This document shows, piece by piece, positions 45,112-53,953 of a stretch of DNA of 64,000 nt (its first letter is position 1; every line of letters begins with the position of its first letter). The DNA lies in assembly GCF_002210435.1 (NCBI RefSeq), contig NZ_MZMV01000029.1:1-64000 (forward strand), read 5' to 3'. Under the pieces are notes generated by a model. The model saw only the letters and a list, made by a program, of their open reading frames with translations, ran no database searches and was not told where the DNA came from. A program made the position numbers and the translations under genes. This DNA is from Micromonospora wenchangensis. GTDB taxonomy: Bacteria > Actinomycetota > Actinomycetes > Mycobacteriales > Micromonosporaceae.

Positions 45112-46956
45112 ATGGTCTCCCCCACCGAGCTGCGCGCCTCCGACGCCCTCGACGTGCTCCGCCGGGTCTTCGGCTACGACGCCTTCCGGGGCTTCCAGCA
45201 GGAGGTCATCGACCACGTGGTGGCCGGCGGGGACGCGCTGGTGCTGATGCCCACCGGTGGCGGCAAGTCGCTGTGCTACCAGGTCCCGGCGCTGGTCCGC
45301 GACGGCGTCGCGGTGGTCGTCTCCCCGCTGATCGCCCTCATGCAGGACCAGGTGGACGCGCTGACGGCGGTCGGCGTCCGCGCCGGTTTCCTCAACTCCA
45401 CCCAGGACTACGCGGCCCGGCGCGCGGTCGAGCAGGCGTTCGTCGCCGGCGAGCTGGACCTGCTCTACCTCGCCCCGGAGGCGTTGGGCACCCGGGGCGT
45501 GCAGCAGCTGCTCGACCGGGGGCGGATCGGCCTGTTCGCCATCGACGAGGCGCACTGCGTGTCCCAGTGGGGGCACGACTTCCGCCCCGACTACCTGGCC
45601 CTGTCGATGCTGCACGAACGCTGGCCGGCGGTGCCCCGGATCGCGTTGACCGCGACCGCCACCAGCGCCACCCGGGCCGAGATCGCCACCCGGCTCCAGC
45701 TCACCGAGGCGAAGCACTTCGTGGCGAGCTTCGACCGGCCCAACATCCAGTACCGGATCGTGCCCAAGAAGGAGCCGCGCAAGCAGTTGCTGGCCCTGCT
45801 GCGCGACGAGCACCCGGGCGACGCCGGCATCGTCTACTGCCTGTCCCGGGCCTCGGTGGACAAGACCGCCGAGTTCCTGGTCGCCAACGGGATCGCCGCG
45901 CTGCCCTACCACGCCGGCCTGGACGCGGGCACCCGCGCCGCCAACCAGCAGCGGTTCCTGCGTGAGGACGGCCTGGTCATGGTCGCCACGATCGCCTTCG
46001 GGATGGGCATCGACAAGCCGGACGTCCGGTTCGTGGCCCACCTCGACCTGCCCAAGTCGGTGGAGGGCTACTACCAGGAGACCGGCCGGGCCGGCCGGGA
46101 CGGGTTGCCGTCGACCGCCTGGCTCGCCTATGGCCTGCAGGACGTGGTGCAGCAACGCAAGATGATCGAGACGTCGGACGGCGACCTGGCCCACCGGCGT
46201 AACCTCGCCACTCACCTGGACGCGATGCTGGCGCTCTGCGAGACGGTCCGCTGCCGCCGGGTGCAGCTGCTCGAATACTTCGGCCAGTCCGGCACGGCCG
46301 ACTGCGGCAACTGCGACACCTGCCTGACCCCGCCGGAGACCTGGGACGGCACGGTGGCCGCGCAGAAGCTGCTGTCCACCGTCTACCGGCTGGACCGGGA
46401 ACGCAACCAGCGCTTCGGGGCCGGGCACTGCGTCGACATCCTGCTCGGCAAGCAGAACGACAAGATCAGCCAGTACGGCCACGACGCGCTGAGCACCTTC
46501 GGCATCGGCACCGAGCTGCGCGAGGCGGAGTGGCGCGGGGTGGTCCGGCAGTTGCTCGCCGAGGGGCTGCTGGCGGTCGAGGGTGACTACGGCACGCTGG
46601 CGCTCACCGAGGCCAGCGCGGAGGTGCTGGGTCGCCGCCGCACGGTGACCATGCGGCGGGAGCCGGAGAAGGTGGCCTCGACCCGGTCGGCGAAGCCACG
46701 CGGCGCGGCCACCGTGGTCGCCGAGTTGTCCCCGACGGCCGGTTCGCTGTTCGAGCGGCTGCGGGCCTGGCGGGCAGCCACCGCCAAGGAACAGGGCGTG
46801 CCCGCGTACGTGATCTTCCACGACGCGACGCTGCGGCAGATCGCCACCGACGCCCCCACCTCGCTGGCCGAGCTGTCGAGGATCAGCGGCGTCGGCGAGA
46901 ACAAGCTGGCCAAGTACGGCGAGTCCATCCTCGCGGTCCTCGCCGACCAACCCTGA
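45112..46956 (+). CDS. recQ: ATP-dependent DNA helicase RecQ
   Basis: 614 residues. Superfamily 2 helicase motifs: FRGFQQEVIDHVVAG (motif 0), LMPTGGGKSLCYQVPAL (I), FAIDEAHCVSQWGHDFRPDY (II plus aromatic-rich loop), ALTATAT (III), GIVYCLSR (IV), VATIAFGMGIDKPDVRFVAHLDLPKS (V) and YQETGRAGRDG (VI). The RecQ zinc cluster (CRRVQLLEYFGQ, CGNCDTC), winged-helix RQC and C-terminal HRDC domain (LFERLRAWRAATAKEQGVPAYVIFHDATL) are all present. Unwinds recombination intermediates. Controlled by an apparent DNA-damage promoter directly at its start. Confidence 0.97.
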   Translation: MVSPTELRASDALDVLRRVFGYDAFRGFQQEVIDHVVAGGDALVLMPTGGGKSLCYQVPALVRDGVAVVVSPLIALMQDQVDALTAVGVRAGFLNSTQDYAARRAVEQAFVAGELDLLYLAPEALGTRGVQQLLDRGRIGLFAIDEAHCVSQWGHDFRPDYLALSMLHERWPAVPRIALTATATSATRAEIATRLQLTEAKHFVASFDRPNIQYRIVPKKEPRKQLLALLRDEHPGDAGIVYCLSRASVDKTAEFLVANGIAALPYHAGLDAGTRAANQQRFLREDGLVMVATIAFGMGIDKPDVRFVAHLDLPKSVEGYYQETGRAGRDGLPSTAWLAYGLQDVVQQRKMIETSDGDLAHRRNLATHLDAMLALCETVRCRRVQLLEYFGQSGTADCGNCDTCLTPPETWDGTVAAQKLLSTVYRLDRERNQRFGAGHCVDILLGKQNDKISQYGHDALSTFGIGTELREAEWRGVVRQLLAEGLLAVEGDYGTLALTEASAEVLGRRRTVTMRREPEKVASTRSAKPRGAATVVAELSPTAGSLFERLRAWRAATAKEQGVPAYVIFHDATLRQIATDAPTSLAELSRISGVGENKLAKYGESILAVLADQP

Positions 46957-46966
46957 CCGCCCCTCC

Positions 46967-47029
46967 GTGATCCACTCCCGTGGGCCGCTGTTGCGGTATC
47001 CCACCCGTCGGATACCGCAGCATCGCCCC
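46967..47029. repeat. Palindromic repeat copy 2, right arm decayed
   Basis: From gtgatccactcccgtgggccg to gataccgcagcatcgcccc this aligns without gaps to the first 63 bp of the copy at 47071-47148. The right terminal arm is no longer recognisable. It follows recQ by 10 bp. Confidence 0.75.
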
Positions 47030-47070
47030 CCATCCGACCCCTGACCAACCCGCTCGCGGCCCCACCGCCG

Positions 47071-47148
47071 TTGATCCACTCGACTGGGCCGATGTCGGAC
47101 CATTCCCACCCCCGGATACCGCAACTTCGCCCCAGTCGAGTTGATCAC
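47071..47148. repeat. 78-bp palindromic intergenic repeat, copy 3
   Basis: Terminal arms ttgatccactcgactggg and the right arm ending ccccagtcgagttgatcac pair almost completely. Same length as copy 1 (78 bp), sharing gggccgatgt, gataccgc and ttcgcccc at identical positions. It lies in the convergent recQ/uvrC gap; a short similar piece (actcaacgggcccggt) follows at 47152-47167. Confidence 0.85.
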
Positions 47149-47230
47149 GCCAAACTCAACGGGCCCGGTCAGGCGCTGCCGGACGGGGGCTGGGACCGAG
47201 ACCGAGGGCCGGGACCAGGGCCCGACGGGG

Positions 47231-49171
47231 TCAGTCGGTCGGGGTGGGGGCGGCGTCGCCGTCGAGGGCGGCGAGGATCGCCTCGGCGGTGCGCCGACCC
47301 ACCCCGGGCACCTCGACGATCTCCTCCACGGTGGCGGCGGAGAGCCGTTTGAGCGAACCGAAGTGCCGCAGCAGCGCCTTGCGGCGGACCTCGCCCAGCC
47401 CGGGGACGGTGTCCAGGGCCGATTCCGTCATCCGCTTCGAGCGCCGCTGCCGGTGGAAGGTGATGGCGAACCGGTGCGCCTCGTCCCGGACGCGTTGCAG
47501 CAGGTAGAGCCCCTCGGAGGTGCGCGGCAGGATGACCGGGTAGTCGTCGTCGGGGAGCCAGACCTCCTCCAGCCGCTTGGCCAGCCCGCACAGCGCCACG
47601 TCGTCGATGCCCAGCTCGGCCAGCGCCTGGGCCGCCGCCGCCACCTGCGGGGCGCCACCGTCGACGACCACGAGCTGCGGCGGGTAGGCGAACTTACGCG
47701 GCCGGCCGGTGTTCGGGTCGATGCCGGGGCGGTCGGGGTCGGACGCGGTCTCCTCGCCCAGCTCGCCGGTCTCGGCGCGGGCGTCGAGGTAGCGGGCGAA
47801 GCGGCGACGCAGCACCTCGGACATGGCCGACAGGTCGTCGGTGGCCCCCCGGACGATGAACCGGCGGTACTCGCTCTTGCGGGGCAGCCCGTCCTCGAAG
47901 ACGACCATGCTGGCCACCACGTCGGTGCCCTGGATCTGGGAGACGTCGAAGCACTCGATGCGCAGCGGCGAGGTGCGCATGCCGAGCGCCTCGCTGATCT
48001 CGTCGAGCGCCTTGCCCCGGGTGGTCAGGTCGCCGGCCCGCTTGAGCTTGTGCCGGGCCAACGCGTCCTTCGCGTTGCGGCCGACCGTCTCCAGCAGGGT
48101 CTTCTTGTCGCCGCGCTGGGGCACCCGCAGCGACACCCGGCTGCCCCGGCGGGTGCTGAGCCAGTCGGCCAGCGCCTCGGCGTCGGCGGGCAGCTCGGGG
48201 ACGAGCAGTTCCCGGGGGACGTCCGCCTCGCCCTGCTCGCCGCCGTAGACCTGGGTGCAGAAGTGGTGCACCAGGTCGCCGGTGGTCAACTCCTCGGTCT
48301 TCTCCACCACCCAGCCGCGCTGGCCGCGTACCCGGCCGTCGCGGACGTGGAAGACCTGCACGGCGGCTTCGAGGGGGTCGTCGGCGAAGGCGACCACGTC
48401 GGCGTCGGTGCCGTCGCCGAGCACCACTGTCTGCTTCTCCATGGCCCGGCGCAGGGCGGCCACGTCGTCGCGCAGCCGGGCCGCCCGCTCGAACTCCAAC
48501 TGCTCGCTGGCCTCGGTCATCTCGCGTTCGAGCCGACGCACCATGGTGTCGGTGCGGCCGGCCATGAACTCGCAGAAGTTGTCGACGATCGCCCGGTGCG
48601 CCTCGGCGGAGACGGTGCCGACGCAGGGCGCGGAACACTTGCCGATGTAGCCGAGCAGGCAGGGGCGGCCGACCTGCCCGGCCCGCTTGAACACCCCGGC
48701 GGAGCAGGTGCGGGCGGGGAAGACCCGCAGCAGCAGGTCGAGCGTCTCGCGGATCGCCCAGGCGTGCGAGTACGGCCCGAAGTACCGCACGCCCTTACGC
48801 TTCGCGCCCCGCATGACCTGCAGCCGCGGGTATTCCTCGTCGAGGGTGACCGCCAGGTACGGGTACGACTTGTCGTCGCGGTACCTGACGTTGAACCGGG
48901 GGTCGTACTGCTTGATCCAGGTGTATTCGAGCTGGAGCGCCTCGACCTCGGTGCCGACGGTGACCCAGTCGACCGACTCGGCCGTGGTGACCATCTGGCG
49001 GGTGCGCTCGTGCAGCCCCCACGGGTCGGCGAAGTAGGAGTTGAGCCTGCTGCGCAGGCTCTTGGCCTTGCCGACGTAGATCACCCGGCCGGTGCCGTCG
49101 CGGAACCGGTAGACCCCTGGGGACTCGGGGATCGTGCCGGTCGCGGGGCGGTAGGTCGAGGGATCAGCCAC
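47231..49171 (-). CDS. uvrC: Excinuclease ABC subunit C
   Basis: 646 residues from GTG 49171 (MADPSTYRPATGTIPESPGVYRF, the family start). GIY-YIG nuclease domain (GVYRFRDGTGRVIYVGKAKSLRSRLNSYF), Cys-rich region (CSAGVF...CLLGYIGKCSAPC), UVR domain (AAFEQLEFERAARLRDDVAALRRAM-like), RNase H-like C-terminal nuclease (ECFDVSQIQGTDVVASMVVFEDG) and terminal helix-hairpin-helix pair (DTVPGLGEVRRKALLRHFGSLKRL). It makes both incisions in nucleotide excision repair. The promoter lies inside the stop region of the gene before it. Confidence 0.97.
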   Translation of the reverse strand: MADPSTYRPATGTIPESPGVYRFRDGTGRVIYVGKAKSLRSRLNSYFADPWGLHERTRQMVTTAESVDWVTVGTEVEALQLEYTWIKQYDPRFNVRYRDDKSYPYLAVTLDEEYPRLQVMRGAKRKGVRYFGPYSHAWAIRETLDLLLRVFPARTCSAGVFKRAGQVGRPCLLGYIGKCSAPCVGTVSAEAHRAIVDNFCEFMAGRTDTMVRRLEREMTEASEQLEFERAARLRDDVAALRRAMEKQTVVLGDGTDADVVAFADDPLEAAVQVFHVRDGRVRGQRGWVVEKTEELTTGDLVHHFCTQVYGGEQGEADVPRELLVPELPADAEALADWLSTRRGSRVSLRVPQRGDKKTLLETVGRNAKDALARHKLKRAGDLTTRGKALDEISEALGMRTSPLRIECFDVSQIQGTDVVASMVVFEDGLPRKSEYRRFIVRGATDDLSAMSEVLRRRFARYLDARAETGELGEETASDPDRPGIDPNTGRPRKFAYPPQLVVVDGGAPQVAAAAQALAELGIDDVALCGLAKRLEEVWLPDDDYPVILPRTSEGLYLLQRVRDEAHRFAITFHRQRRSKRMTESALDTVPGLGEVRRKALLRHFGSLKRLSAATVEEIVEVPGVGRRTAEAILAALDGDAAPTPTD

Positions 49172-49178
49172 GGCACCG

Positions 49179-49201
49179 AGACTATCCGTTGCCCCCGACA
49201 C
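49179..49201 (-). promoter_or_regulatory. PafBC-type promoter of uvrC, overlapping the upstream stop codon
   Basis: On the minus strand GTGTC, 12 nt (GGGGGCAACGGA), TAGTCT. The TAG is also the stop codon of the secreted phosphodiesterase gene (49184-49182). The hexamer ends 7 nt before GTG 49171, predicting a leaderless uvrC mRNA. Near-identical spacing and bases to the recQ site. Confidence 0.7.
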
Positions 49202-50522
49202 TCCAGATCACGCCGAGCTGGTCGACCTCGGTGCCGCTGCGGCCGAAGAATCCGGCCAGTCGACCGCCCTCGGGCGCGGTGAAGGTGACCGCCGCCGAGG
49301 TGGGCGTACCGGCGGTGAGGGTGCGGCCCTGGTCGGTGTCGAGCCGGGCCGAGAAGATCCGGGTCCGGCCGTCCTTCTGCCCCTGGGTGAGGGTGACCCG
49401 GGTGATCCGTTCGCCGGGGGCCAGGGTGAGGCCGGTCTCGGTCCCACCGGTGCCGCCGTGGCGCAGCTGGCCGCCGTCGGCGAGGTCGACGCCGACGGCG
49501 TCGAGCCGGGAGCCGCCGCGCAGGGTGACCCGGGTCACCGCCGGGCCGACCCGGTCGGCGTCGGTGAACGGCGTGCCGTGCGGGCCGCCCCAGGTGTCGC
49601 TGGCCCGCAGCGTCGGGTCGAGGGTCCAGTCGAACCAGGCGGCGTGCGGGTAGTGGTCGGACAGCGGCCCGCCGGTCGGGGTGAGGAACCGGGCGTGCTC
49701 GTTGTGGTAGCGGTTCAGGGCGAGCCGGACCAGCCGGTTGCCCCGGTAGAGGATCTTGTCGACCACCTCGCAGGAGTCGGTCACGTTCGCCTCGTCGCAG
49801 ACCAGCGCCGGGTCACCGGCGGCCGGCGGCTGGCCGGCCCGTTCCTGCTGCACCCAGACGTCGGTGAGCCCGTTGGCCGCCACCAGGTCGCGGATGTTGT
49901 CGCCGGTACGGGTGTAGCGGACGTTCAGGTCACCCATCAGCACCACCGCGTTGCCGGCCGAGTTGGCGGCGACGTACGCGGAGAGCTGGTTGAGGTTGGA
50001 CCGGCGGGCGGCCAGGTCGGCGTCGGTGGTGCCGGCGTTCGGGTGGGCGTTGTAGAAGTCGACGTAGACCCCCTCGGCGAGCCGGATGCGGCTGGCGGTG
50101 AAGCCCTTCGGGGTGAGGCAGTCGGTGCCGTTGCAGGAGTTCCACTTCACCCGGGCGAAGTCGCTGTACGGGTAGTTGGACAGCGTGTTGAGGCCGCTGC
50201 CGAACGGCACGCCCCCGCTGGTCGGCGTCCGGTACGGGTGCTGGTCGGTGGCGTACAGGTCGGCGTGGTAGTTGAAGTCCTCCTGGACGTGCACGATGTC
50301 GTACCCGCCGAGCCGTTCGCCGATCGGTCGGGTGTTCGTCGCCGGGTCGCCGCTGGAGATGATGTCGGGCAGGCCGGCGACGTTGTAGGTGAGCACGGAG
50401 AACGCCCCCGAGGTGGGGGCGACGGTGGTCCCGGCGGGGGCGGCCGAGGCGGCGGCCGAGGCGGGCGGGGTGAGCGCGACCGCGAGCAGCGTCGCGGACG
50501 CGAGCAGACGGACGACCTTCAT
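49182..50522 (-). CDS. Secreted endonuclease/exonuclease/phosphatase-family enzyme with jacalin-like C-terminus
   Basis: 446 residues from ATG 50522. Signal peptide MKVVRLLASATLLAVALTPPASAAASA. Catalytic domain of the DNase I/sphingomyelinase fold: VLTYNVAGLP (Asn), IVHVQEDFNYH (Glu), YNAHPNAG, VVLMGDLNVRYTRTGDN (Asp, Asn) and GPLSDHYPHAAWF (Asp-His). The last 130 residues (DTWGGPHGTPFTDADRVGPAVTRVTLRGGSRLDAVGVD) form a jacalin-like lectin domain. Likely an extracellular nuclease or sphingomyelinase targeted by carbohydrate binding; substrate not determined. Divergent from the acylase gene. Confidence 0.88.
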   Translation of the reverse strand: MKVVRLLASATLLAVALTPPASAAASAAPAGTTVAPTSGAFSVLTYNVAGLPDIISSGDPATNTRPIGERLGGYDIVHVQEDFNYHADLYATDQHPYRTPTSGGVPFGSGLNTLSNYPYSDFARVKWNSCNGTDCLTPKGFTASRIRLAEGVYVDFYNAHPNAGTTDADLAARRSNLNQLSAYVAANSAGNAVVLMGDLNVRYTRTGDNIRDLVAANGLTDVWVQQERAGQPPAAGDPALVCDEANVTDSCEVVDKILYRGNRLVRLALNRYHNEHARFLTPTGGPLSDHYPHAAWFDWTLDPTLRASDTWGGPHGTPFTDADRVGPAVTRVTLRGGSRLDAVGVDLADGGQLRHGGTGGTETGLTLAPGERITRVTLTQGQKDGRTRIFSARLDTDQGRTLTAGTPTSAAVTFTAPEGGRLAGFFGRSGTEVDQLGVIWSVGGNG

Positions 50523-50601
50523 CGAGCGGTCCAATCTGGAGCGGCGGGACCGGCGGGGGGACACCGGTCGATGGACGTCTTCCGATATCGACGAACGGAG
50601 A

Positions 50602-50615
50602 TTACCATCCGGTAA
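50602..50615. promoter_or_regulatory. Dyad in the divergent promoter region of two secreted-enzyme genes
   Basis: ttacc-atcc-ggtaa sits in an AT-rich stretch (50585-50635) between the phosphodiesterase and acylase starts, close to TA-rich hexamers on both strands. It is a candidate common operator; the arms are only 5 bp. Confidence 0.35.
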
Positions 50616-50662
50616 CCGAATGTTATTCACGTAAAGATCCCCATCCTCATCGGAGGATCGCC

Positions 50663-53600
50663 ATGCCCCGTCCCCCCACCGTCCGCCGCCTGCTCGCCGG
50701 CCTGACCGCCGGCATCAGCGTCGCCGCCCTGCTCACCGCGACACCCGCCACACCCGCCGAGGCCGCCGCGCCGCGTGCCGCGTTCACCCCCGAGGACTAC
50801 TGCCTCGGCGAGTGCGGCGACATCCTGCCGCCCGGCCAGAACGGCAACGCCACCCTCGTCGAGGTGCTGGCCAACCAGACCCTCGGCACCCTGCCCCGGC
50901 ACTCCGCCGACCAGCTCGACCGGTACGCCGACCTGGTCTACGGCTACGCCGGGCTACGCGAGGAACAGATCGGCTCGTTCTTCAACGACGCCTCCTTCGG
51001 GGTGCCGCAGGGGCAGGTCGAACGCGACTACTCGCCCCGCTCCGACGTCCGCATCCTGCGGGACAAGGCCACCGGCGTCCCGCACGTCACCGGCACCACC
51101 CGGGGCGGCACCATGTACGGCGCGGGCTACGCCGGGGCCGAGGACCGGCTGTTCACCATGGACCTGCTGCGGCACGTCGGGCGGGGCACCCTCACCTCGT
51201 TCGCCGGGGGCGCACCCGGCAACCGGGCCCTGGAGCAGAGCGTCTGGCGCAACTCGCCGTACACCGAGGCGGACCTCCAGGCGCAGGTCGAGGCGCTGCG
51301 CACGAAGGGGCCGCGCGGCCAGCAGCTCTACGCCGACGTGCAGGAGTACATCGCCGGCATCAACGCCTACATCGGCGTCTGCATGGGTGCCCGCAACTGC
51401 CCCGGCGAGTACGTGCTCACCGGCCACCTGGACGCGGTCACCAACGCCGGCGGCCCGGAGCCGTTCCAGCTCACCGACCTGATCGCCATCGCCGGCGTGG
51501 TGGGCGGGCTGTTCGGCGGCGGGGGCGGCACCGAGATGCAGTCCGCGCTGGTCCGCATCGCCGCCCGCGCCAAGTACGGGGCCACCGAGGGCGACAAGGT
51601 GTGGACGGCGTTCCGCAACCAGAACGACCCGGAGACCGTGCTGACCCTGCACGACGGGCAGAGCTTCCCGTACGGCGACGCCTCCCCGGACGCGGCGAGC
51701 GTGGCGCTGCCCGACGCCGGCTCGGCCCGGGTCGAGCCGATCTTCACCGACCCGACCGGCTCCGCCGGCAGCACCGCCGCCCCGGCCCGGACCACCGGCA
51801 ACAGCGCGTCCGGCGAGCTGGCCGCCGCACTGTCCGGGCTGACCATCAGCCCGGCGCACCGGGGCATGTCCAACGCGGCGGTGGTCTCGGCCGCGAACTC
51901 GGCCACCGGGCACCCGGTCGCGGTCTTCGGCCCGCAGACCGGCTACTTCTCCCCGCAACTGCTGATGATCCAGGAGTTGCAGGGCCCGGGGATCAGCGCC
52001 CGGGGCGCGGCGTTCGCCGGTCTCAACCTCTACGTGCTGCTCGGCCGGGGCCAGGACTACGCGTGGAGCGCCACCTCGTCGATCCACGACATCACCGACA
52101 CCTACGCGGTGCCGCTGTGCACCACCGACGGCAGCGCCCCCACCCTCGCCGCCGACCACTACCTCTACCGGGGGCAGTGCGTGGCGATGGAGCAGCTCGC
52201 GCACGTCAACAAGTGGAGCCCGACCCTCGCCGACGGCACCGCCAAGGGGTCGTACAAGCTGGTGGCCTGGCGCACGAAGCTCGGCCTGGTCTCCTGGCGG
52301 GGGACGGTGGGCGGCAAACCGCACGCGTTCACCCAGCTGCGCTCCACCTACCGGCACGAGGCCGACTCCGCGATCGGCTTCCAGATGTTCAACGACCCGA
52401 CCCAGATGGGCTCGGCGGACGCCTTCGTCGCCTCGGCCAACAACGTCGAGTACGCGTTCAACTGGTTCTACGTCAACTCCACCGAGTCGGCGTACTTCAA
52501 CTCCGGGCTGAACCCGGTGCGGGCCGCCGGGTCCAACCCGAACCTGCCGATGAAGGCCGAGCCGGCCTACGAGTGGCAGGGCTTCGACCCGGCGACGAAC
52601 ACCGCAAGCTACGCCCCGCTGGCCGCCCACCCCCGCTCGGTCAACCAGGACTACTACGTCAGCTGGAACAACAAGCAGGCCAAGGACTTCGGCGGCGCGG
52701 ACGGCAACTACAGCTTCGGCGCGGTGCACCGGGCCGACCTGCTGGACCGGCCGCTCAAGGCGGGCCTTCAGGCCGGCCGCAAGTTCGACCGGGGCTCGTT
52801 GACCGCGCTGGTGGAGCAGGCCGGCGTGACCGACCTGCGCGGGGCCGAGGTGCTCGACGAGCTGATCCGGGTGCTGGAGAGCCAGCCCGTCGCCGACGCC
52901 ACGCTGGCCACCGAGATCAGCCGGCTCAAGGCGTGGCGGCAGGACGGCGCGCTGCGGGTGGAGACGGCTAAGGGGTCGAAGGTCTACCGGCACGCCGACG
53001 CGATCCGCACCTTCGACGCCTGGTGGCCGCTGCTGGTGCGGGGGATGTTCCGCGACCAGCTCGGCCCGGACCTCTACCAGTCGCTGATCAACGCGATCCA
53101 GATCAACGAGTCCCCGTCCGGGCACCAGCAGGGCGACGTGTCCAACCTGCCGACCTCGGCCAACGAGGCCCAGGCGCACAAGGGCTCGTCGTTCCAGTAC
53201 GGCTGGTGGGGCTACGTCGACAAGGACCTGCGCGCGGTGCTCGGCGACCCGGTGCGCGGCGGGCTGGGCCGGGGCTACTGCGGCGCGGGGAACCTGGCCG
53301 GCTGCCGGCAGGTGCTGCTGGACACGTTGCGCACGGCGGCGGCCACCCCGGCGGCCCAGGTGTACCCCGGCGACGCGAGCTGCGCCGCCGGTGACCAGTG
53401 GTGCGCGGACGCGATCATCCAGTCGCCGCTGGGCGGGATCAAGCACGCCACCACCGCCTGGCAGAACCGGCCGACCTTCCAGCAGGTGGTGTCGTTCCCG
53501 GCCCGGCGGGGTGACGACCTGACGAACCTGGCCGCCGGCCGGACGGCGACCGCGTCGGGCAGCGAGCTGTTCTTCGGGCCGGGCAAGGCCGTCGACTCCG

Positions 53601-53905
53601 ACCTGGGCACCCGCTGGGCGAGCAGTTGGGCCGACGACCAGTGGCTCAGCGTCGACCTCGGGTCGGCCCGCCAGGTGGGCCGGGTGACGCTGGCCTGGGA
53701 GTCGGCGTACGCCCGGTCGTACCGGATCGAGGTGTCGACCGACGGGTCGACGTGGCGGACGGTGTGGTCGACCACGGCCGGCGACGGCGGCACCGACGTG
53801 GCGGCCTTCCCCACCACGACCGCCCGGTACGTCCGGATGCACGGGGTGACCCGGGCCACCACGTACGGCTACTCGATCTGGGAGTTGGCGGTCTACCCGC
53901 AGTGA
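50663..53905 (+). CDS. Secreted penicillin acylase-family Ntn hydrolase with discoidin (F5/8C) domain
   Basis: 1080 residues; GGAGG 6 nt before ATG 50663. Signal peptide with core LLAGLTAGISVAALLTATPATPAEAAA. Penicillin acylase features: alpha chain GVPHVTGTTRGGTMYGAGYAGAEDRLFTMDLLRHVGRGTLTSFAGG, a low-complexity spacer, then the predicted nucleophile Ser403 exposed in AHRGMSNAAVVSAANSATGHPVAVFGPQTGYF. Autocleavage would make it the beta-chain N-terminus. The last 125 residues (NLAAGRTATASGSELFFGPGKAVDSDLGTRWAS) are a discoidin carbohydrate-binding domain. Amidase on acylated compounds such as lactones, antibiotics or lipopeptides; substrate unknown. Confidence 0.92.
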   Translation: MPRPPTVRRLLAGLTAGISVAALLTATPATPAEAAAPRAAFTPEDYCLGECGDILPPGQNGNATLVEVLANQTLGTLPRHSADQLDRYADLVYGYAGLREEQIGSFFNDASFGVPQGQVERDYSPRSDVRILRDKATGVPHVTGTTRGGTMYGAGYAGAEDRLFTMDLLRHVGRGTLTSFAGGAPGNRALEQSVWRNSPYTEADLQAQVEALRTKGPRGQQLYADVQEYIAGINAYIGVCMGARNCPGEYVLTGHLDAVTNAGGPEPFQLTDLIAIAGVVGGLFGGGGGTEMQSALVRIAARAKYGATEGDKVWTAFRNQNDPETVLTLHDGQSFPYGDASPDAASVALPDAGSARVEPIFTDPTGSAGSTAAPARTTGNSASGELAAALSGLTISPAHRGMSNAAVVSAANSATGHPVAVFGPQTGYFSPQLLMIQELQGPGISARGAAFAGLNLYVLLGRGQDYAWSATSSIHDITDTYAVPLCTTDGSAPTLAADHYLYRGQCVAMEQLAHVNKWSPTLADGTAKGSYKLVAWRTKLGLVSWRGTVGGKPHAFTQLRSTYRHEADSAIGFQMFNDPTQMGSADAFVASANNVEYAFNWFYVNSTESAYFNSGLNPVRAAGSNPNLPMKAEPAYEWQGFDPATNTASYAPLAAHPRSVNQDYYVSWNNKQAKDFGGADGNYSFGAVHRADLLDRPLKAGLQAGRKFDRGSLTALVEQAGVTDLRGAEVLDELIRVLESQPVADATLATEISRLKAWRQDGALRVETAKGSKVYRHADAIRTFDAWWPLLVRGMFRDQLGPDLYQSLINAIQINESPSGHQQGDVSNLPTSANEAQAHKGSSFQYGWWGYVDKDLRAVLGDPVRGGLGRGYCGAGNLAGCRQVLLDTLRTAAATPAAQVYPGDASCAAGDQWCADAIIQSPLGGIKHATTAWQNRPTFQQVVSFPARRGDDLTNLAAGRTATASGSELFFGPGKAVDSDLGTRWASSWADDQWLSVDLGSARQVGRVTLAWESAYARSYRIEVSTDGSTWRTVWSTTAGDGGTDVAAFPTTTARYVRMHGVTRATTYGYSIWELAVYPQ

Positions 53906-53910
53906 ACCCG

Positions 53911-53948
53911 ACCGGCCGGCCCGCAGGACGTCCTGCGGGCCGGCCGGT
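53911..53948. terminator. Perfect 38-bp palindrome, bidirectional terminator
   Basis: Two 19-bp arms (accggccggcccgcaggac and its complement) with no spacer, between the convergent acylase and Rieske genes. Confidence 0.8.
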
Positions 53949-53953
53949 GCCGG

